DNA of 64,000 nucleotides from CBDFLS01 sp965249185 (GTDB lineage: Bacteria > Chloroflexota > Dehalococcoidia > Lucifugimonadales > Australimonadaceae). Each line of letters opens with the position of its first letter. The stretch's first letter is position 1. Position numbers and translations under genes: made by a program. The notes under the pieces are model-generated. The model was given only the letters and a program-made list of their open reading frames with translations, had not been told where the DNA came from and ran no database searches. The stretch is taken from positions 310,001-374,000 of the forward strand of contig CBDFLS010000002.1 in assembly GCA_965249185.1 (NCBI GenBank), written 5' to 3'. This document shows, one piece after another, positions 43,660 to 54,300 of the stretch.

Positions 43660-45858
43660 TCAGTTGCTAGGGACGCTGCCATACCAGCGCTCTACAATTG
43701 CGTCGATGGCCGCAGACTGGTTCGGTGAGTTGGACTTGAAGGCTTCGGCTACTATCTCCTTACCTACGCGACTTGGGCTTCGGATCATGAGATAGAGTTC
43801 ACGGAGTCCCTGGCGAAAGGCAGTTTCTCCCAAGGTGTTGTATAAGTCTACGAAGAGGTGCTCACCGAAGGAGTAATGGCAATTAGTTCCCCGTAGCGCA
43901 ACACGATCATTCTGATATAGATAATCAAATTCCGCTATCGTTTCAATCTCGGAGCACAGTGTATAGATTGGCTCAAGACGATCTGGCAGAGCCCCGTCCC
44001 CCAAACGCCCGATAATCGTTGCCACCCCCTCATTTAACCACTCAGGAGTGAACCACGGAGTGGACGACCCAAAGTATCTGTGAGCTACTTCGTGGGCTCG
44101 GAGCCGAGGAAAATGATCCACGATATCGTCCTCGACCAGAGCGATGAAATGTCTGAAGCTTATGCCACCCACGCTCCCTTCTTCCCCACCCTCGTCATAA
44201 AGAACAACTAAGTAATCTCTTGGGAAAGACACGCCCATGAATTCCTCCACCATTCGTACGGTGGCTTCGAGCCTGTCCATGCTGGCTTCGGCGCCAGGAC
44301 GGGTTCGCACAATAGTCAATGTCAACTCTCCCTTGAGAGGCAAGACGACAGTGCGCTGCTCTATGAGGACCCTGCTTGGGTCCAACATCTGGTCTAACAG
44401 GTGTGGCCTGGCTTGACCCACCCAGCCCATCATCGCGAGTACCTCAGCGAACCCGCCTGTCAAATCGCCACCGATGGCTGGGTGGGTCATGGCCTGCTCA
44501 AAGGCTTCGGAGGAAACGTATTCGTGTAGTTTTAATAGAGCATCCACTATATGTACGTCAATCGGCTCAACAGTATCCAGGAACGGCGAGTTGATGATCC
44601 GCACTGCGGTATCCTCGTCATCTTGCCCCATTATATATAGTCCAATAACCATCCAAATGAGATCGTCATCGAAAATGTCTTCCACCCACGGCTTACTCAT
44701 TATGGCGTTAAATAGGGTCTGCTGCGATTGTGCCATTGACCTCAACACCGAGGTAAGTTCAAGAGCGGGACCTAAAGGTGTTTCGTCCAACAAAGTCGAC
44801 CTGGCGAGCCGAAGCGCCGTGATCTCACTAACCTCAGCGAGGGCGCCCAGGTTGACGAGAATCTCGGTCGCATCTATGCCCGTGAGTTCATCTCCTTCAC
44901 TAGGGTATTGGACCCACAATTTGTCCAGCAGAACCCTTAGTGTCTCAGTTGAAGAACGTGCGACGTATCGCAGGCTATTCACCTGGGTCTCATCACCAGG
45001 TTCTAAGGTGTCCAAGAATGGGAATCCTAGGATACGTATTGCTGCGGTTTCATCCACCAGATCCGCGATTTCCAGAAGCTCGGTGAGGGCTCCAAACGTA
45101 GGCCCATCAAGGCCGTCCTCCAACCAGCGGGCTTCGTCAATAGCGTCAGACAACGCTTCATGGCGAGCTAGCTGCGGCAGTATTTCACGTTCAAGTCCCG
45201 TGAAAGCGCCAGCCCGAATCCAGCTCTGGTCCAAGAGCGCAAGTACTTGCGATGGGTGAGCGGACATTGCAAGGTCCACCAGCGCTTGCATGAAGTCCGC
45301 TACAATGGAGTTTGGGGAGGCCACTGCTACCGAGAACCAGGGTAGCGAAGTGATCGCTTCCGCCAACTGCGGTTCCTGTTCGACCAGTGAGGCGCCACTC
45401 GTGAAGCTCTCCCGTAGGGCCGCGAATGCCGGAGGCGAGGGAGTAGCGGTGGGCTCAGGCGTTACCGTGCTGGTCGGCGTCGGGGAAGGCGTGCTTGTCG
45501 GTTCAGGCGTTACCGTGCTGGTCGGCGTCGGGGAAGGCGTGCTTGTCGGTTCAGGCGTTACCGTGCTGGTCGGCGTCGGGGAAGGCGTGATTGTCGCCTC
45601 AGGCACTTGAGAAGGGGTCGGTGTAAAAAGAGACGACGACAACGGGGCCGAAGTTGGCGGAACTGCGAGCGTTGGAGTCGATGCCGACACGGATTGAGGA
45701 GTCTCGGTGGGCATCGCAGTCATTGTATCGTCGTCGCACGCAGAGAAGATCGCGGCGATCAACAAAAGCGGCACGGCCATCAAAGCCAACCAGGCAATGA
45801 CCCGTTTCAGCCCGCTTGCCAACCGGTGGGTGTACGTCATCACGTTAGATGTTCTCAT
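43660..45858 (-). CDS. Lipoprotein with C-terminal HExxH metallopeptidase domain
   Basis: This 732-residue protein has a hydrophobic N-terminal segment ending in a lipobox-like Cys (LLLIAAIFSAC), then a Ser/Thr/Pro stalk (about 50-145) with three copies of a 16-residue unit (TPSPTPTSTVTPEPTS). The middle (150-470) is helical and made of repeats containing INSPFLDTVEP- or ILGFPFLDTLEP-like units. The C-terminal part has a peptidase motif RAHEVAHRYF with a later WLNEGVATIIG, as in gluzincin peptidases. It is probably anchored on the outside of the membrane. The substrate is unknown. Confidence 0.8.
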   Translation of the reverse strand: MRTSNVMTYTHRLASGLKRVIAWLALMAVPLLLIAAIFSACDDDTMTAMPTETPQSVSASTPTLAVPPTSAPLSSSLFTPTPSQVPEATITPSPTPTSTVTPEPTSTPSPTPTSTVTPEPTSTPSPTPTSTVTPEPTATPSPPAFAALRESFTSGASLVEQEPQLAEAITSLPWFSVAVASPNSIVADFMQALVDLAMSAHPSQVLALLDQSWIRAGAFTGLEREILPQLARHEALSDAIDEARWLEDGLDGPTFGALTELLEIADLVDETAAIRILGFPFLDTLEPGDETQVNSLRYVARSSTETLRVLLDKLWVQYPSEGDELTGIDATEILVNLGALAEVSEITALRLARSTLLDETPLGPALELTSVLRSMAQSQQTLFNAIMSKPWVEDIFDDDLIWMVIGLYIMGQDDEDTAVRIINSPFLDTVEPIDVHIVDALLKLHEYVSSEAFEQAMTHPAIGGDLTGGFAEVLAMMGWVGQARPHLLDQMLDPSRVLIEQRTVVLPLKGELTLTIVRTRPGAEASMDRLEATVRMVEEFMGVSFPRDYLVVLYDEGGEEGSVGGISFRHFIALVEDDIVDHFPRLRAHEVAHRYFGSSTPWFTPEWLNEGVATIIGRLGDGALPDRLEPIYTLCSEIETIAEFDYLYQNDRVALRGTNCHYSFGEHLFVDLYNTLGETAFRQGLRELYLMIRSPSRVGKEIVAEAFKSNSPNQSAAIDAIVERWYGSVPSN
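45452..45595 (-). repeat. Three 48-bp tandem repeats in the lipoprotein stalk
   Basis: Three consecutive 48-base units, almost identical, encode the Thr-Pro stalk (TPSPTPTSTVTPEPTS). Copy number may vary between strains by slippage. It is a coding repeat, not CRISPR. Confidence 0.85.
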
Positions 45859-45944
45859 CTCGGATTCAATCTTCCTTGAGCATGTTTTGGCTCTCGCGGC
45901 CTAGTTTCCCCTATCCTCGAAAGCATTCTTGCAGCACTGTGATC

Positions 45945-45957
45945 GGCCCACCAAACT
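45945..45957 (+). repeat. Short dispersed motif GGCCCACCAAACT
   Basis: The same 13 bases occur at 13,615-13,627 (3' end of rec2) and in reverse at 41,790-41,802 (flank of the insertion sequence). Partial matches lie at 31,989-31,998 and 36,457-36,466. Two sites are recombinase gene ends; the rest could be scars. Confidence 0.5.
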
Positions 45958-46006
45958 GAGGTCAAAGGTAAATACAAACTGGCGACCGCTGGGATTCCAG
46001 TCCATT

Positions 46007-47029
46007 TCACTCACTGAGGAGACGGCACCGATCTCGTACACTCTGGGGGAATAGGTTGCCTCCCGCACATGGTGAAGAGACGATGTTCGCGCCATGGGCT
46101 TCCACTAGGATCTCAATTACCTGGGTGACCGTCTGTCCCGCTTCAAGGGAATCTAGGATGTGCACCTTTAACTGTTGTGCTAAAGATGAATTTGCCTCCT
46201 TCAGCGATTGATCCCCAACAGGGTCCTGGATAACCCCGTAGAGCCATTGCGCTACCTTCTCCGGTGCGGCATCAGCCGATGGGGGCGCTGGATCGGCTCG
46301 CGGTTTGGCGTCAGTTCCGGCGAGGACATTACCCAGCTTGCCTGCAACATCTTCCGCTAACCTCTGCGTGGCACTTCTCCCGCAGAAAGGCTCCAACTGA
46401 CCCTCTTCTTGAGCAGCCATTGTCCAAGATACCAAGGAAATCTTAAGTTGGTGACCGGTCACCATTGAGCCAAGGGTGGCATATTCCTTCGTATCTCCCA
46501 AATGGCCACTATCCTCCGCGAACCACTTCACTACCGTTCCATCCACCTCATAGGTCCATCCTTGCTGTTTCAACTCCTTTTCATGTTTTTGCAGTGCATT
46601 CTCACTTTCAAAGTAGCTGACGCGGACACTGAACGTGCGTTGATTTCCGGTATCGGAGTCACTTTGTTCTACATTTCGTATCGCATCCCAAAGTTGGGGT
46701 GAATCTGAGTCCCTCGCAGATATGGTCAACCCTGGGTGTAATTCCAGGGACTCACCGCGCCAAGCCAGACCCTCGTTTACGTGGAGTCTCACAATGTCGG
46801 GGCATTGTCCAACAACGGTGTCCCAGCTCAGAAGGTACTCAGCATCTGCCATAGTGTGAGTAAGAACATATCCACCACCTAGAGGAGTGGCGTTTGGTGC
46901 TACTGGCGTCGCATTCTGGCATGCCCCTATGAACAGCACCAGAAGGCAGAGCGCCACGATGGTTGGCGCACGAGTCCTGCAAACCGTGAACGCTAGAAAT
47001 CTATATCTTATCTTCTTGTGATGTTTCAT
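46007..47029 (-). CDS. Predicted lipoprotein of unknown function
   Basis: This 340-residue exported protein starts MKHHKKIRYRF, followed by a hydrophobic segment ending in the lipobox LFIGAC. The mature protein has a region of mixed alpha/beta prediction (about 40-200) and a Pro/Ala-rich stretch. I recognise no family. It lies downstream of the MoxR/DUF58/transglutaminase gene cluster on the same strand, with a 46-base gap. Confidence 0.6.
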   Translation of the reverse strand: MKHHKKIRYRFLAFTVCRTRAPTIVALCLLVLFIGACQNATPVAPNATPLGGGYVLTHTMADAEYLLSWDTVVGQCPDIVRLHVNEGLAWRGESLELHPGLTISARDSDSPQLWDAIRNVEQSDSDTGNQRTFSVRVSYFESENALQKHEKELKQQGWTYEVDGTVVKWFAEDSGHLGDTKEYATLGSMVTGHQLKISLVSWTMAAQEEGQLEPFCGRSATQRLAEDVAGKLGNVLAGTDAKPRADPAPPSADAAPEKVAQWLYGVIQDPVGDQSLKEANSSLAQQLKVHILDSLEAGQTVTQVIEILVEAHGANIVSSPCAGGNLFPQSVRDRCRLLSE

Positions 47030-47075
47030 CTTCTGGCATCCGCCTCGATTGAAGACCTCGCGCGTCGGCATACTG

Positions 47076-47774
47076 CTAGCGTCTCCAACGCCACGGGTTT
47101 CTGGAGACCAGGGCTTGCCTGGAGACAAGCCGCCCGATAGCCCAGGCCATTACCGCAGCCGAGAGTACACCGATGGTTAGCACTGAGAAGGGCACGTCCC
47201 CCATTAGACCGTCAAGGAATTCCCCTATTGGCTCCGCAGAGAAGGCCAGAGCCAGCCCCGCTCCGGTGGCTATCCCCAGGGTTACTAGAAGTAGGACCAG
47301 CGAGAAGAAAAACGCCTCTTGTACTTCGCTGGCATCGGCGCCTCGCCGCCGGGAGTCCTGCTGGGCGTCACTCATCCAAAGCACCGTTCGGATCAGAAGA
47401 TAGCCCGTCAGGATGATGACACCCAGAGAGACCAGGCCGGTCTGGGTGACGTTTGGTTCCACGTTCAGGTCAGCGAACCGCAGCCAGTCCAAAGAGCTAT
47501 GGGCGTAGAGGGAGGGAAGAAAGAAGAGAAACAGAATCAGGGCGAACAGGCCAGCCATGCGGCCCATGAATGAAAGCAGTAGGCCCTGTCCCAAGAAGAT
47601 TCCCCACAGGACAAGAGCGAATGTTCTCGTATCCCAACCCCAGAGCTCAGTCAATGTATCGTTCAACCACCGCTCATAGAAGAAGGACGATTGAAATACA
47701 AAGGTTGTGCTCGCGCTCATTGCAACGATGGCCACCAGATGGATGATGAATGCTAGTAAGCGGACTGGCATCAT
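47076..47774 (-). CDS. Polytopic membrane protein next to DUF58
   Basis: This protein of about 232 residues has six predicted membrane segments (for example LLAFIIHLVAIVAMSAS, FALVLWGIFLGQGLLLSF, VSLGVIILTGYLLIRTVLW, FFFSLVLLLVTLGIATGAG). The ATG at 47,774 overlaps the DUF58 stop. The role is unknown; it is co-translated with the MoxR/DUF58 system. Confidence 0.75.
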   Translation of the reverse strand: MMPVRLLAFIIHLVAIVAMSASTTFVFQSSFFYERWLNDTLTELWGWDTRTFALVLWGIFLGQGLLLSFMGRMAGLFALILFLFFLPSLYAHSSLDWLRFADLNVEPNVTQTGLVSLGVIILTGYLLIRTVLWMSDAQQDSRRRGADASEVQEAFFFSLVLLLVTLGIATGAGLALAFSAEPIGEFLDGLMGDVPFSVLTIGVLSAAVMAWAIGRLVSRQALVSRNPWRWRR

Positions 47775-49087
47775 CTGGTCCTCAACTGCCTCATCAACGC
47801 GGTGGCGAAGTCGTACCTGGTCGGGTCCCACTCAAGCACAGAGACCCCCGATCCCCGGAGGCGGGTGACCGCCGATCTAGTCTGGAGCCGGTAGAAGGTC
47901 TGGGCGTTCTCCTCCAGCTCTCCCTCCCTGGGAGCGAAGTAGTAGCCATTTACTCCCACCACCATGACTGGCGGATGCAATCTTCTCTGGGGGTTCATCT
48001 GGATAATCGCGCGTGTCCCCAGCAAGATTGGCGACGGGTCGCCTATGTCCAGTCTGGTGACAACGATGCTGAGCGGCTTGAACCACAGGAGGTACTTCTT
48101 GCACGCCTCCACCGCCTGTCGAAGGTCACTGGTCTCTTTTGAGGTCTCTAAAGCAACCAGCTCACGGGACACTCGGTAGAACTGGCGCATGCCCGTGTCA
48201 GGATAGAGGAGCTTCTCGGGACGGTAGTTGTAGACGTAGGCGCCGACCCGGTATCCCCTCTCCAGGAAGTAGAGGGCAAGGCCGCCGGTGGCCTCGGCGG
48301 CCCGCTCGAAGGCGTTGTCTATGTTGGTGCCTATCTCCATGTAGGAGGCGGCGTCCAGAAAGAGCCAGACGGCCTTCCTTCCCTCAAACTCATACTCGTT
48401 GACCAGCGGGAGCCTGGCGCCTCTGGTCAAACGGCGGGCGGTGGCCTTCCAGTTTATGCTCTTCACTGAATCGCCAGGCTGATACTCTCGTATCTCACGG
48501 AAGTCAGTGGTAGCTACGCCCATCCTGGCGACATCGGAGGTGGGGGGCGACGTATCGGCGATCCCCCGCATCCCTCTGATTCGTCGTATGTTGGTGATGC
48601 GGGGCGATACCACCATGTCTATCCTCTCGCCAACGACCAACTGCCGAGGAAGGTAGAAACCCAGAGGGTGCTTCATCTCGACGGAGGTGGGCTCTATGGA
48701 GTATCTACCTCGCTTGGCGCACCGGAAACGATAGCTGAGAGTGAGGGGGCGCCGTCCCCACCAGACCCAGGCAACCCGCAGGTTGTTCCCCTCCACCAGC
48801 TCGAACTCCTCGGGGAGGGTGTCGGCCAGGGTCAAAATGGCCACACCAGGCCCCTCCAAGCGGACGTTCCAGGTGATCTCCACCACCTCGTTGACCCAGG
48901 GGCGGCCCTTATCAATGCTTCTCTCCGCAGAGATTCCCCTTGGCATGGTCAGGGCAACCCCCAGTAGGGCGAAGATGAGGGGAACGACAGCTATGTACAG
49001 GAACAGGAGATTGCCCAGAAAGAGGGCTATAAAGAGCAGAATGACAAAGATCACCAGCGGCTGGGCTGCTACGTTCGTCAGTGTCAT
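47771..49087 (-). CDS. DUF58-domain protein of a MoxR system
   Basis: This 438-residue protein has two N-terminal membrane helices (PLVIFVILLFIALFLGNLLFLYIAVVPLIFALLGV), a beta region, and a C-terminal von Willebrand A-like DUF58 domain with the hallmark REYQPGDSVKSINWKATAR. Such proteins act with MoxR ATPases as chaperone or assembly partners. The ATG overlaps the moxR stop, which fixes the start. Confidence 0.9.
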   Translation of the reverse strand: MTLTNVAAQPLVIFVILLFIALFLGNLLFLYIAVVPLIFALLGVALTMPRGISAERSIDKGRPWVNEVVEITWNVRLEGPGVAILTLADTLPEEFELVEGNNLRVAWVWWGRRPLTLSYRFRCAKRGRYSIEPTSVEMKHPLGFYLPRQLVVGERIDMVVSPRITNIRRIRGMRGIADTSPPTSDVARMGVATTDFREIREYQPGDSVKSINWKATARRLTRGARLPLVNEYEFEGRKAVWLFLDAASYMEIGTNIDNAFERAAEATGGLALYFLERGYRVGAYVYNYRPEKLLYPDTGMRQFYRVSRELVALETSKETSDLRQAVEACKKYLLWFKPLSIVVTRLDIGDPSPILLGTRAIIQMNPQRRLHPPVMVVGVNGYYFAPREGELEENAQTFYRLQTRSAVTRLRGSGVSVLEWDPTRYDFATALMRQLRTR

Positions 49088-50070
49088 GGCCTGCGTTGGA
49101 ACTCCGTCGGCACCTCTACCTGGCTGACCACCTCCTCCACTATCGACTCCTCGGAAACGCCTTCCAGAACATCCTCGATGTTGAGGATCAGGCGGTGCGC
49201 CAGCGTATCGGTCGAGATGAGCTTTATGTCGTCCGGGGTAACGAAGTCGCGGCCGTAGGTGACGGCCATGGCTCGCGCCGCCTTCACCAGAGCTAGACCG
49301 CCCCTTGGGCTGGAACCTACGCTGACTCGCGGGTGCTCTCGCGTGCCCCGTATCATTTCCGCTACGTAACTCAGAATCTGCGGGTCCACGTATATGGACG
49401 ATTCGGCAAGTCCACCAAGGTGACGGAACTGGTCCTGGGTGACCACCGGCTCCACATCCCCCGTGGGGTCGTCCTTCTGCCAATCAATGCGCCGGCTCAG
49501 TATCAGGGCCTCCTCATCCCTGGAAGAGGCGTATCCCGTGGACAGGCGGAACATGAAGCGGTCCATCTGCGCCTCGGGCAGCGGGTACGTTCCCTCCTGT
49601 TCTATGGGGTTCTGGGTTGCCAGCACGAAGAATGGAGGCTCCAAAGTGTGGGTCACGCCCTCTATAGACACCTGATGCTCCTCCGTCGCCTCCAGGAGGG
49701 CGGCCTGCGTTTTGGGGGGAGAGCGATTGATCTCGTCGGCCAGGAGTATGTTGGTGAAGACGGGGCCTTTGATGAGCGAAAAGGAGGAATCCCGCTGGTT
49801 CCATATGTTGGTGCCGATGATGTCGGCAGGCAATAGGTCTGGGGTGAACTGGACCCGGCTGTAGCCACACCCGGTGCAGCGAGCGAACACCTTGGCCAGC
49901 AGGGTCTTGCCCAGTCCGGGGTTGTCCTCGAACAGGACGTGACCGTTGGCGATGCCCGCCACCAACAGCTTACGAACCAAAGGCTGGTTCCCCACGAAGA
50001 CCTCCGACACCCGCTCCACGATCCTGTCGCAGGTGGTCCTCGCCTCTAGAATCTCGTCGGATATGGTCAA
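49084..50070 (-). CDS. MoxR-family AAA+ ATPase
   Basis: This is a 328-residue AAA+ ATPase with Walker A DNPGLGKTLLAKVFA, Walker B LLADEINRSPPKTQAALLEA, and sensor region FVLATQNPIEQEGTYPLPEAQMDRF. It starts at a TTG (50,070) that overlaps the stop of the upstream membrane gene and follows the strong site GGAGGAGGTGA. The longer ATG frame overlaps the upstream gene and is rejected. It probably works with the DUF58 protein and the transglutaminase protein in cell-envelope assembly. Confidence 0.92.
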   Translation of the reverse strand: MTISDEILEARTTCDRIVERVSEVFVGNQPLVRKLLVAGIANGHVLFEDNPGLGKTLLAKVFARCTGCGYSRVQFTPDLLPADIIGTNIWNQRDSSFSLIKGPVFTNILLADEINRSPPKTQAALLEATEEHQVSIEGVTHTLEPPFFVLATQNPIEQEGTYPLPEAQMDRFMFRLSTGYASSRDEEALILSRRIDWQKDDPTGDVEPVVTQDQFRHLGGLAESSIYVDPQILSYVAEMIRGTREHPRVSVGSSPRGGLALVKAARAMAVTYGRDFVTPDDIKLISTDTLAHRLILNIEDVLEGVSEESIVEEVVSQVEVPTEFQRRP

Positions 50071-51368
50071 GTAGTCACCTCCTCCAATCGGAATCGCTGT
50101 CCCTCTGCCGCAAAGCGCTCCAGCAACGCTATGGTGCTGTCCAGAAGCTGTTGGCGATTCCTTCGATTTCTTCTCTTGATCCACCGCTCCTCCCAGGGGA
50201 AACGCGGGTACGGCAGGGGAGCGTCCCTGTAGTCCAGCAGGGGGCGCACCATCCGGGCGACCTCCCACTGTCTGAGTCCGTTCTCCCAGAGAGCGGTGGT
50301 GACCTGCACCAGCAGCCGGTGCTTGATACTCTCCTCCAGGAACTCCGTCTGTATCTCTGTAAAATAGGCGAGAAACTCGGGATGGGTGTGGGTAATGCGC
50401 TGCCGGTGGCGCTGCCACCCTTCGTAGGGCAGCGGGCGAGGCACGTTAGCTACGGCCTCCCCGATGCTGGTCCTGAGTCCGGCGTAGAGCCGCCAGGCAA
50501 TCGCCAGCACCAGTATCCACTCGAAGAAGAGGGCATAGACCAGGGTATCGAAGACCACGGGGCGGATTACCAGGAAGTACGTGGCTAAAAAGCCCCCGAA
50601 GGTGAAGTTTCTAAGCTGGGAGCGCCCCATCCACTGGAATATGCCGCCCAGTATGGGGTTGGGAGCATCTCCAAAGGGCCGAAGCGCAGCGCCTAGGGCC
50701 ACGGACAGCAGGCCGGCGAAGAGGATGGTCCCTACGTCTCTTAGTGGGTCATAGGTGGCAAAAGCGGAGAAGCCCTGCTTGACCACGAAGGCGATCAGGA
50801 CCAAACCCGCCGAGGAGACGCACGCCGATAGGACGTCCTCCCGCACACGCCCCAGGCTCAGCGGAAACGGGGGCAGCCTGGTAAGGGTGTACCCAAGGAC
50901 GAGGAGGACGGCCTCGGTGTCTAGGGAGTTGAGGGTGGCCAGCCGCAGGGTGGTGAAGACCTGCCGGACTCCCTCCTCCAGCTCCGGGACCACCACCAGA
51001 GCCTGCTCAATCCTTAAGCTATTGTGAAAGATGGCGTTCAGGACGAAGGCGAAGGCGGCACCCTTTACCAGCAGTCCGGCCAGTCTTCCACTTCCCCCAG
51101 GAAGGAGTCGTTTGAGAACGCTCCCTACCAGGACAACGGCGTTGAATGCGAGCAGCGGGGTAAGTAGAAAAGCGAAGTTCAGATCAAAGTATCGGACGAG
51201 GAGGCCGTTCTCTGAGAGTACAACGAAGAAGGCTGCGGTGGCGGCGCAGAACACGAGGAGGAGCGCCGCCAGCACCAAGAACCGTAGACCCTGGGGCGGC
51301 ACTCCCTGCGAGGGGTCGCCGGTCTCCAGCCAGACCCCCTTCCTCGATATCCTAAACCGTAACCGCAT
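50067..51368 (-). CDS. Polytopic membrane protein of the MoxR cluster
   Basis: This 433-residue protein has about eight hydrophobic segments, then a charged C-terminal domain (about 300-433) rich in Arg and Glu with YPRFPWEERWIKRRNRRNRQQLLDS. It overlaps the transglutaminase gene by 17 bases and the moxR start by 4. The family is not recognised. Confidence 0.7.
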   Translation of the reverse strand: MRLRFRISRKGVWLETGDPSQGVPPQGLRFLVLAALLLVFCAATAAFFVVLSENGLLVRYFDLNFAFLLTPLLAFNAVVLVGSVLKRLLPGGSGRLAGLLVKGAAFAFVLNAIFHNSLRIEQALVVVPELEEGVRQVFTTLRLATLNSLDTEAVLLVLGYTLTRLPPFPLSLGRVREDVLSACVSSAGLVLIAFVVKQGFSAFATYDPLRDVGTILFAGLLSVALGAALRPFGDAPNPILGGIFQWMGRSQLRNFTFGGFLATYFLVIRPVVFDTLVYALFFEWILVLAIAWRLYAGLRTSIGEAVANVPRPLPYEGWQRHRQRITHTHPEFLAYFTEIQTEFLEESIKHRLLVQVTTALWENGLRQWEVARMVRPLLDYRDAPLPYPRFPWEERWIKRRNRRNRQQLLDSTIALLERFAAEGQRFRLEEVTT

Positions 51369-54300
51369 CAGCCGCTTCTCTTCTCTGTTTCAGTTGGCTG
51401 CAGGCGAGGTACATCTGGACGTAGTTGTCTCGCTGTATCTCGTGCAGGCTGTAGTCCGCCTCCTCAAAGCAGTCGACCATCTGCCCGACGTGGACCTCGC
51501 TGCCGCTGTTCCACCTCCGCCGTACCAGGTGCTCCACCTCCCTGGGCGTGCTCTCCGGCCTAAGCTGCAACCCATATCTTCTTAGCTCCTGAAGAGAGTC
51601 GTTGTAGAGCTGTACTACCGCTTCTCTGTAATCCACTATCCGCACCGACACCCTCCGAAATGTTCCCTTGTACTCGCTGTCGTCCTGGATTGTTGCAGCT
51701 ACGGTAACGGTGCCTTTTCTCGAAAAGGTGTGCTCAAGCGTGTATACCCCCTCGGAGTCCGTTGATAGCTCTCTGTGCTCATCTCCCAGAGAGACCTCCA
51801 CGGTGTGATCGGGTAGCGGCATCTGGTTCTCGTCCCGCAGGGTGATACGAACCTCCAGGGGCTCACCAACACCCCACACCGCAGGTAGGGGATCCACGAT
51901 CTGGGGCAGCTCTATGTAGAGGGCTGTCGCCAGCCGTTTTCGTCCCGCTGGTGCAGCCACCGGTTCGAGGGCGGATTCCGGTGGAGCTACGGGTTCCAGG
52001 GACGGAGTGGGCCGCGGTCGGCGGCGGTAGAGGTAGTAGCCTCCAGCAAGGGACAAGAGCGCCGTGGGCACCAGAACGGCGGTCAGCCACAGCCAGAGCC
52101 TGCTCGGTGGCAATACGATGCCCACCCCCACAGACGCTTCTGATTCCAAGTACTGGTCCGTTCCCTCGAATCGAAAGATAAAGGACAGAGGTCCTGCCTC
52201 CATCTCCTGGGGGACCTGGTAGGAAAGGGAAGCAACTCCCTCTTCGTCGGTGATCCCCGAGATGGCGTGCTCATCCAGGGATACGGGCAACTGAGGGACC
52301 GTGGAACCGGAGTCGTCCAGGAGGGTTGCGTTGAACTCTAGGGTATCCTCTGGATTGCCCTCCAGCGGCCCAGCTATGGCCAATGACGTCTGGGCCTTGA
52401 CGGCGACCACTACCTCGGCCTCCTCCTGGAATCCGGGCACCGATAACGTGATCCGATGCGTCTCCAGGGACTCGGAGGGGTCAACAGCGAGGTCGTAGGA
52501 GAAGTCGCCATCATCTTGGGAAGTCACTTCGGCGACCTGCTGGTCATCCCACAAAAGCGTCACTGGCTCTCCGGTCAACGGAGCGTCGTCGAGGGTGAGA
52601 CGACCCCCGACGGTGGTTGTCTCACCTCGCACCATGGTGTCTGGCACATCGGTCTCGATGGCAACGGTAAAGACCCGGAGGGTCTCCTCGGCTTTGGACG
52701 GCAGCAGGAAGCCTTCTCCGGCGAACTCTGCCGTGATTTGGCTGGAGCCGGTCTGAGTAAAGGTGTGCTGCAAGGAGAAGCGACCGTCCCCATCGGTGGT
52801 GACGGTGCTCGACGGGAGGTCATCGATCCAGATAGATACGGGAAGCCCCGACAGCCCTTCGCCACGGGAGTTTCGGAGGATGCCAGCCAGGGTCGTTTCG
52901 TGGTGTACCAGGCTGTAGTCCGGCAGCTCCAGCACGATGGAGGTGGGCACCATAACGGTTACCATGGCCATCGCTCCTGAGGGTAGGTAAAGGCCCTCTC
53001 CTGGGAACGAGGCGTCGATGCGGTACTCGCCCTCTTCGTCGAATACAGAGGACCATTGGTAACGGCCCAATGCGTCTGTGGTGGCGGATACCAGGGACTC
53101 GGCCTTCCCATCCACGGACATGTAGATGCCCTGTGCCTCTAGACCATTGTCGAATGTGTCCGTGAGGGTGCCCGTAAAGACGGCGGGTTCATCGATGTTC
53201 ACAACGGTTGGAGCCTCCAACGTTAGGAGGGTGTTGATGAACACGTTTATGGCGACCTCTGCTGAGGAGGGCAGCAGGAGGGTCGTGCCAGGGAATTTGG
53301 CTCGAATGGTGTAGGAACCTCCTTCGAGGAAGGTGTGGTCGATATTGAAAGCACCATCTTCGTCGGTCACCGCCCGGCCGATCTCCCCTTCGGCGGCCGA
53401 AAGGAGCACAATCTCCCCCTCGGCGATGGGGCTATCGAACATGTCCCGAAGCTCTCCTGAGAAGCGCACGGGCTGCTCCATGTAGGCCTCTTCCGGATCT
53501 TCCAGGGTGAGAGTGGTCTCCACCACCACAAGGAGTTGGTGCTCCGCCTGAGACGAGTGGAACAGCTCTGTCCCTGGGAAGTGGGCCGTGACCGCGGTTT
53601 CCCGTGACACCGTGAAGGTGTGTTCAAAGGAGAACTCGCCTTCCGGTGAGGTTTGGGTAGTGCCCACCAAAGCGCCGTCGATCAGCAGCTGCACGTCATG
53701 GTCAGCCAGGGGTTCGCCGGACTCCTCTCGTAGGGTGCCGGTGAAGGCTCCGGTGCTTCCCACCAAAACCGAGTCCGGCCCTTCAAGGGTCGTTTCGGTC
53801 TCGGACCTGATGATGATGGGAGGGTCGCTCCAGGAGTCCAGGTAGCCCTCCAGGGGCAGGGCGTGGGCCAGCACCTGATACTTCCCCACCGGGATGTCCG
53901 TGGGCACCTGCACCACGATCTCGAATGTGCCGTTGCTGCTCTGCCCTGTGCCGAGCAGGATTCCTCCGTGCTCCTTGGTCTCGTTGATGAAGATCTCCAA
54001 GGACATGCCGTCAACCGGGCGCCCTTGGCTGTCCGTGACCGTGCCCGCGACGGTGAACTGTCCGCCCTTGGTTGCCGATGGGTCGAGGGCCGTTATCTCC
54101 GTGATGGTCTCCAAGGGCTCAGGCGCAGGGCCGGATGGCGTGGGCGTTGGTGTTTGGGTAGGATCGTCAATCACCTCCAAGCCGAACTCCTCCCGCACTC
54201 TGTCGGGAGCGCCGCCCGCTCCTGTCGCGTCGAATCGTACCCAGCCAATGCTCTCAAAGAGGACCTCCGACCACATGTGCGCCTGCCCCGCCCGGACAAC

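Noticed and set aside
45452..45595. Regular 48-bp repeats considered as a CRISPR array
   Set aside because: The units are contiguous with no spacers and encode a Thr-Pro stalk inside a gene. No cas genes are present.
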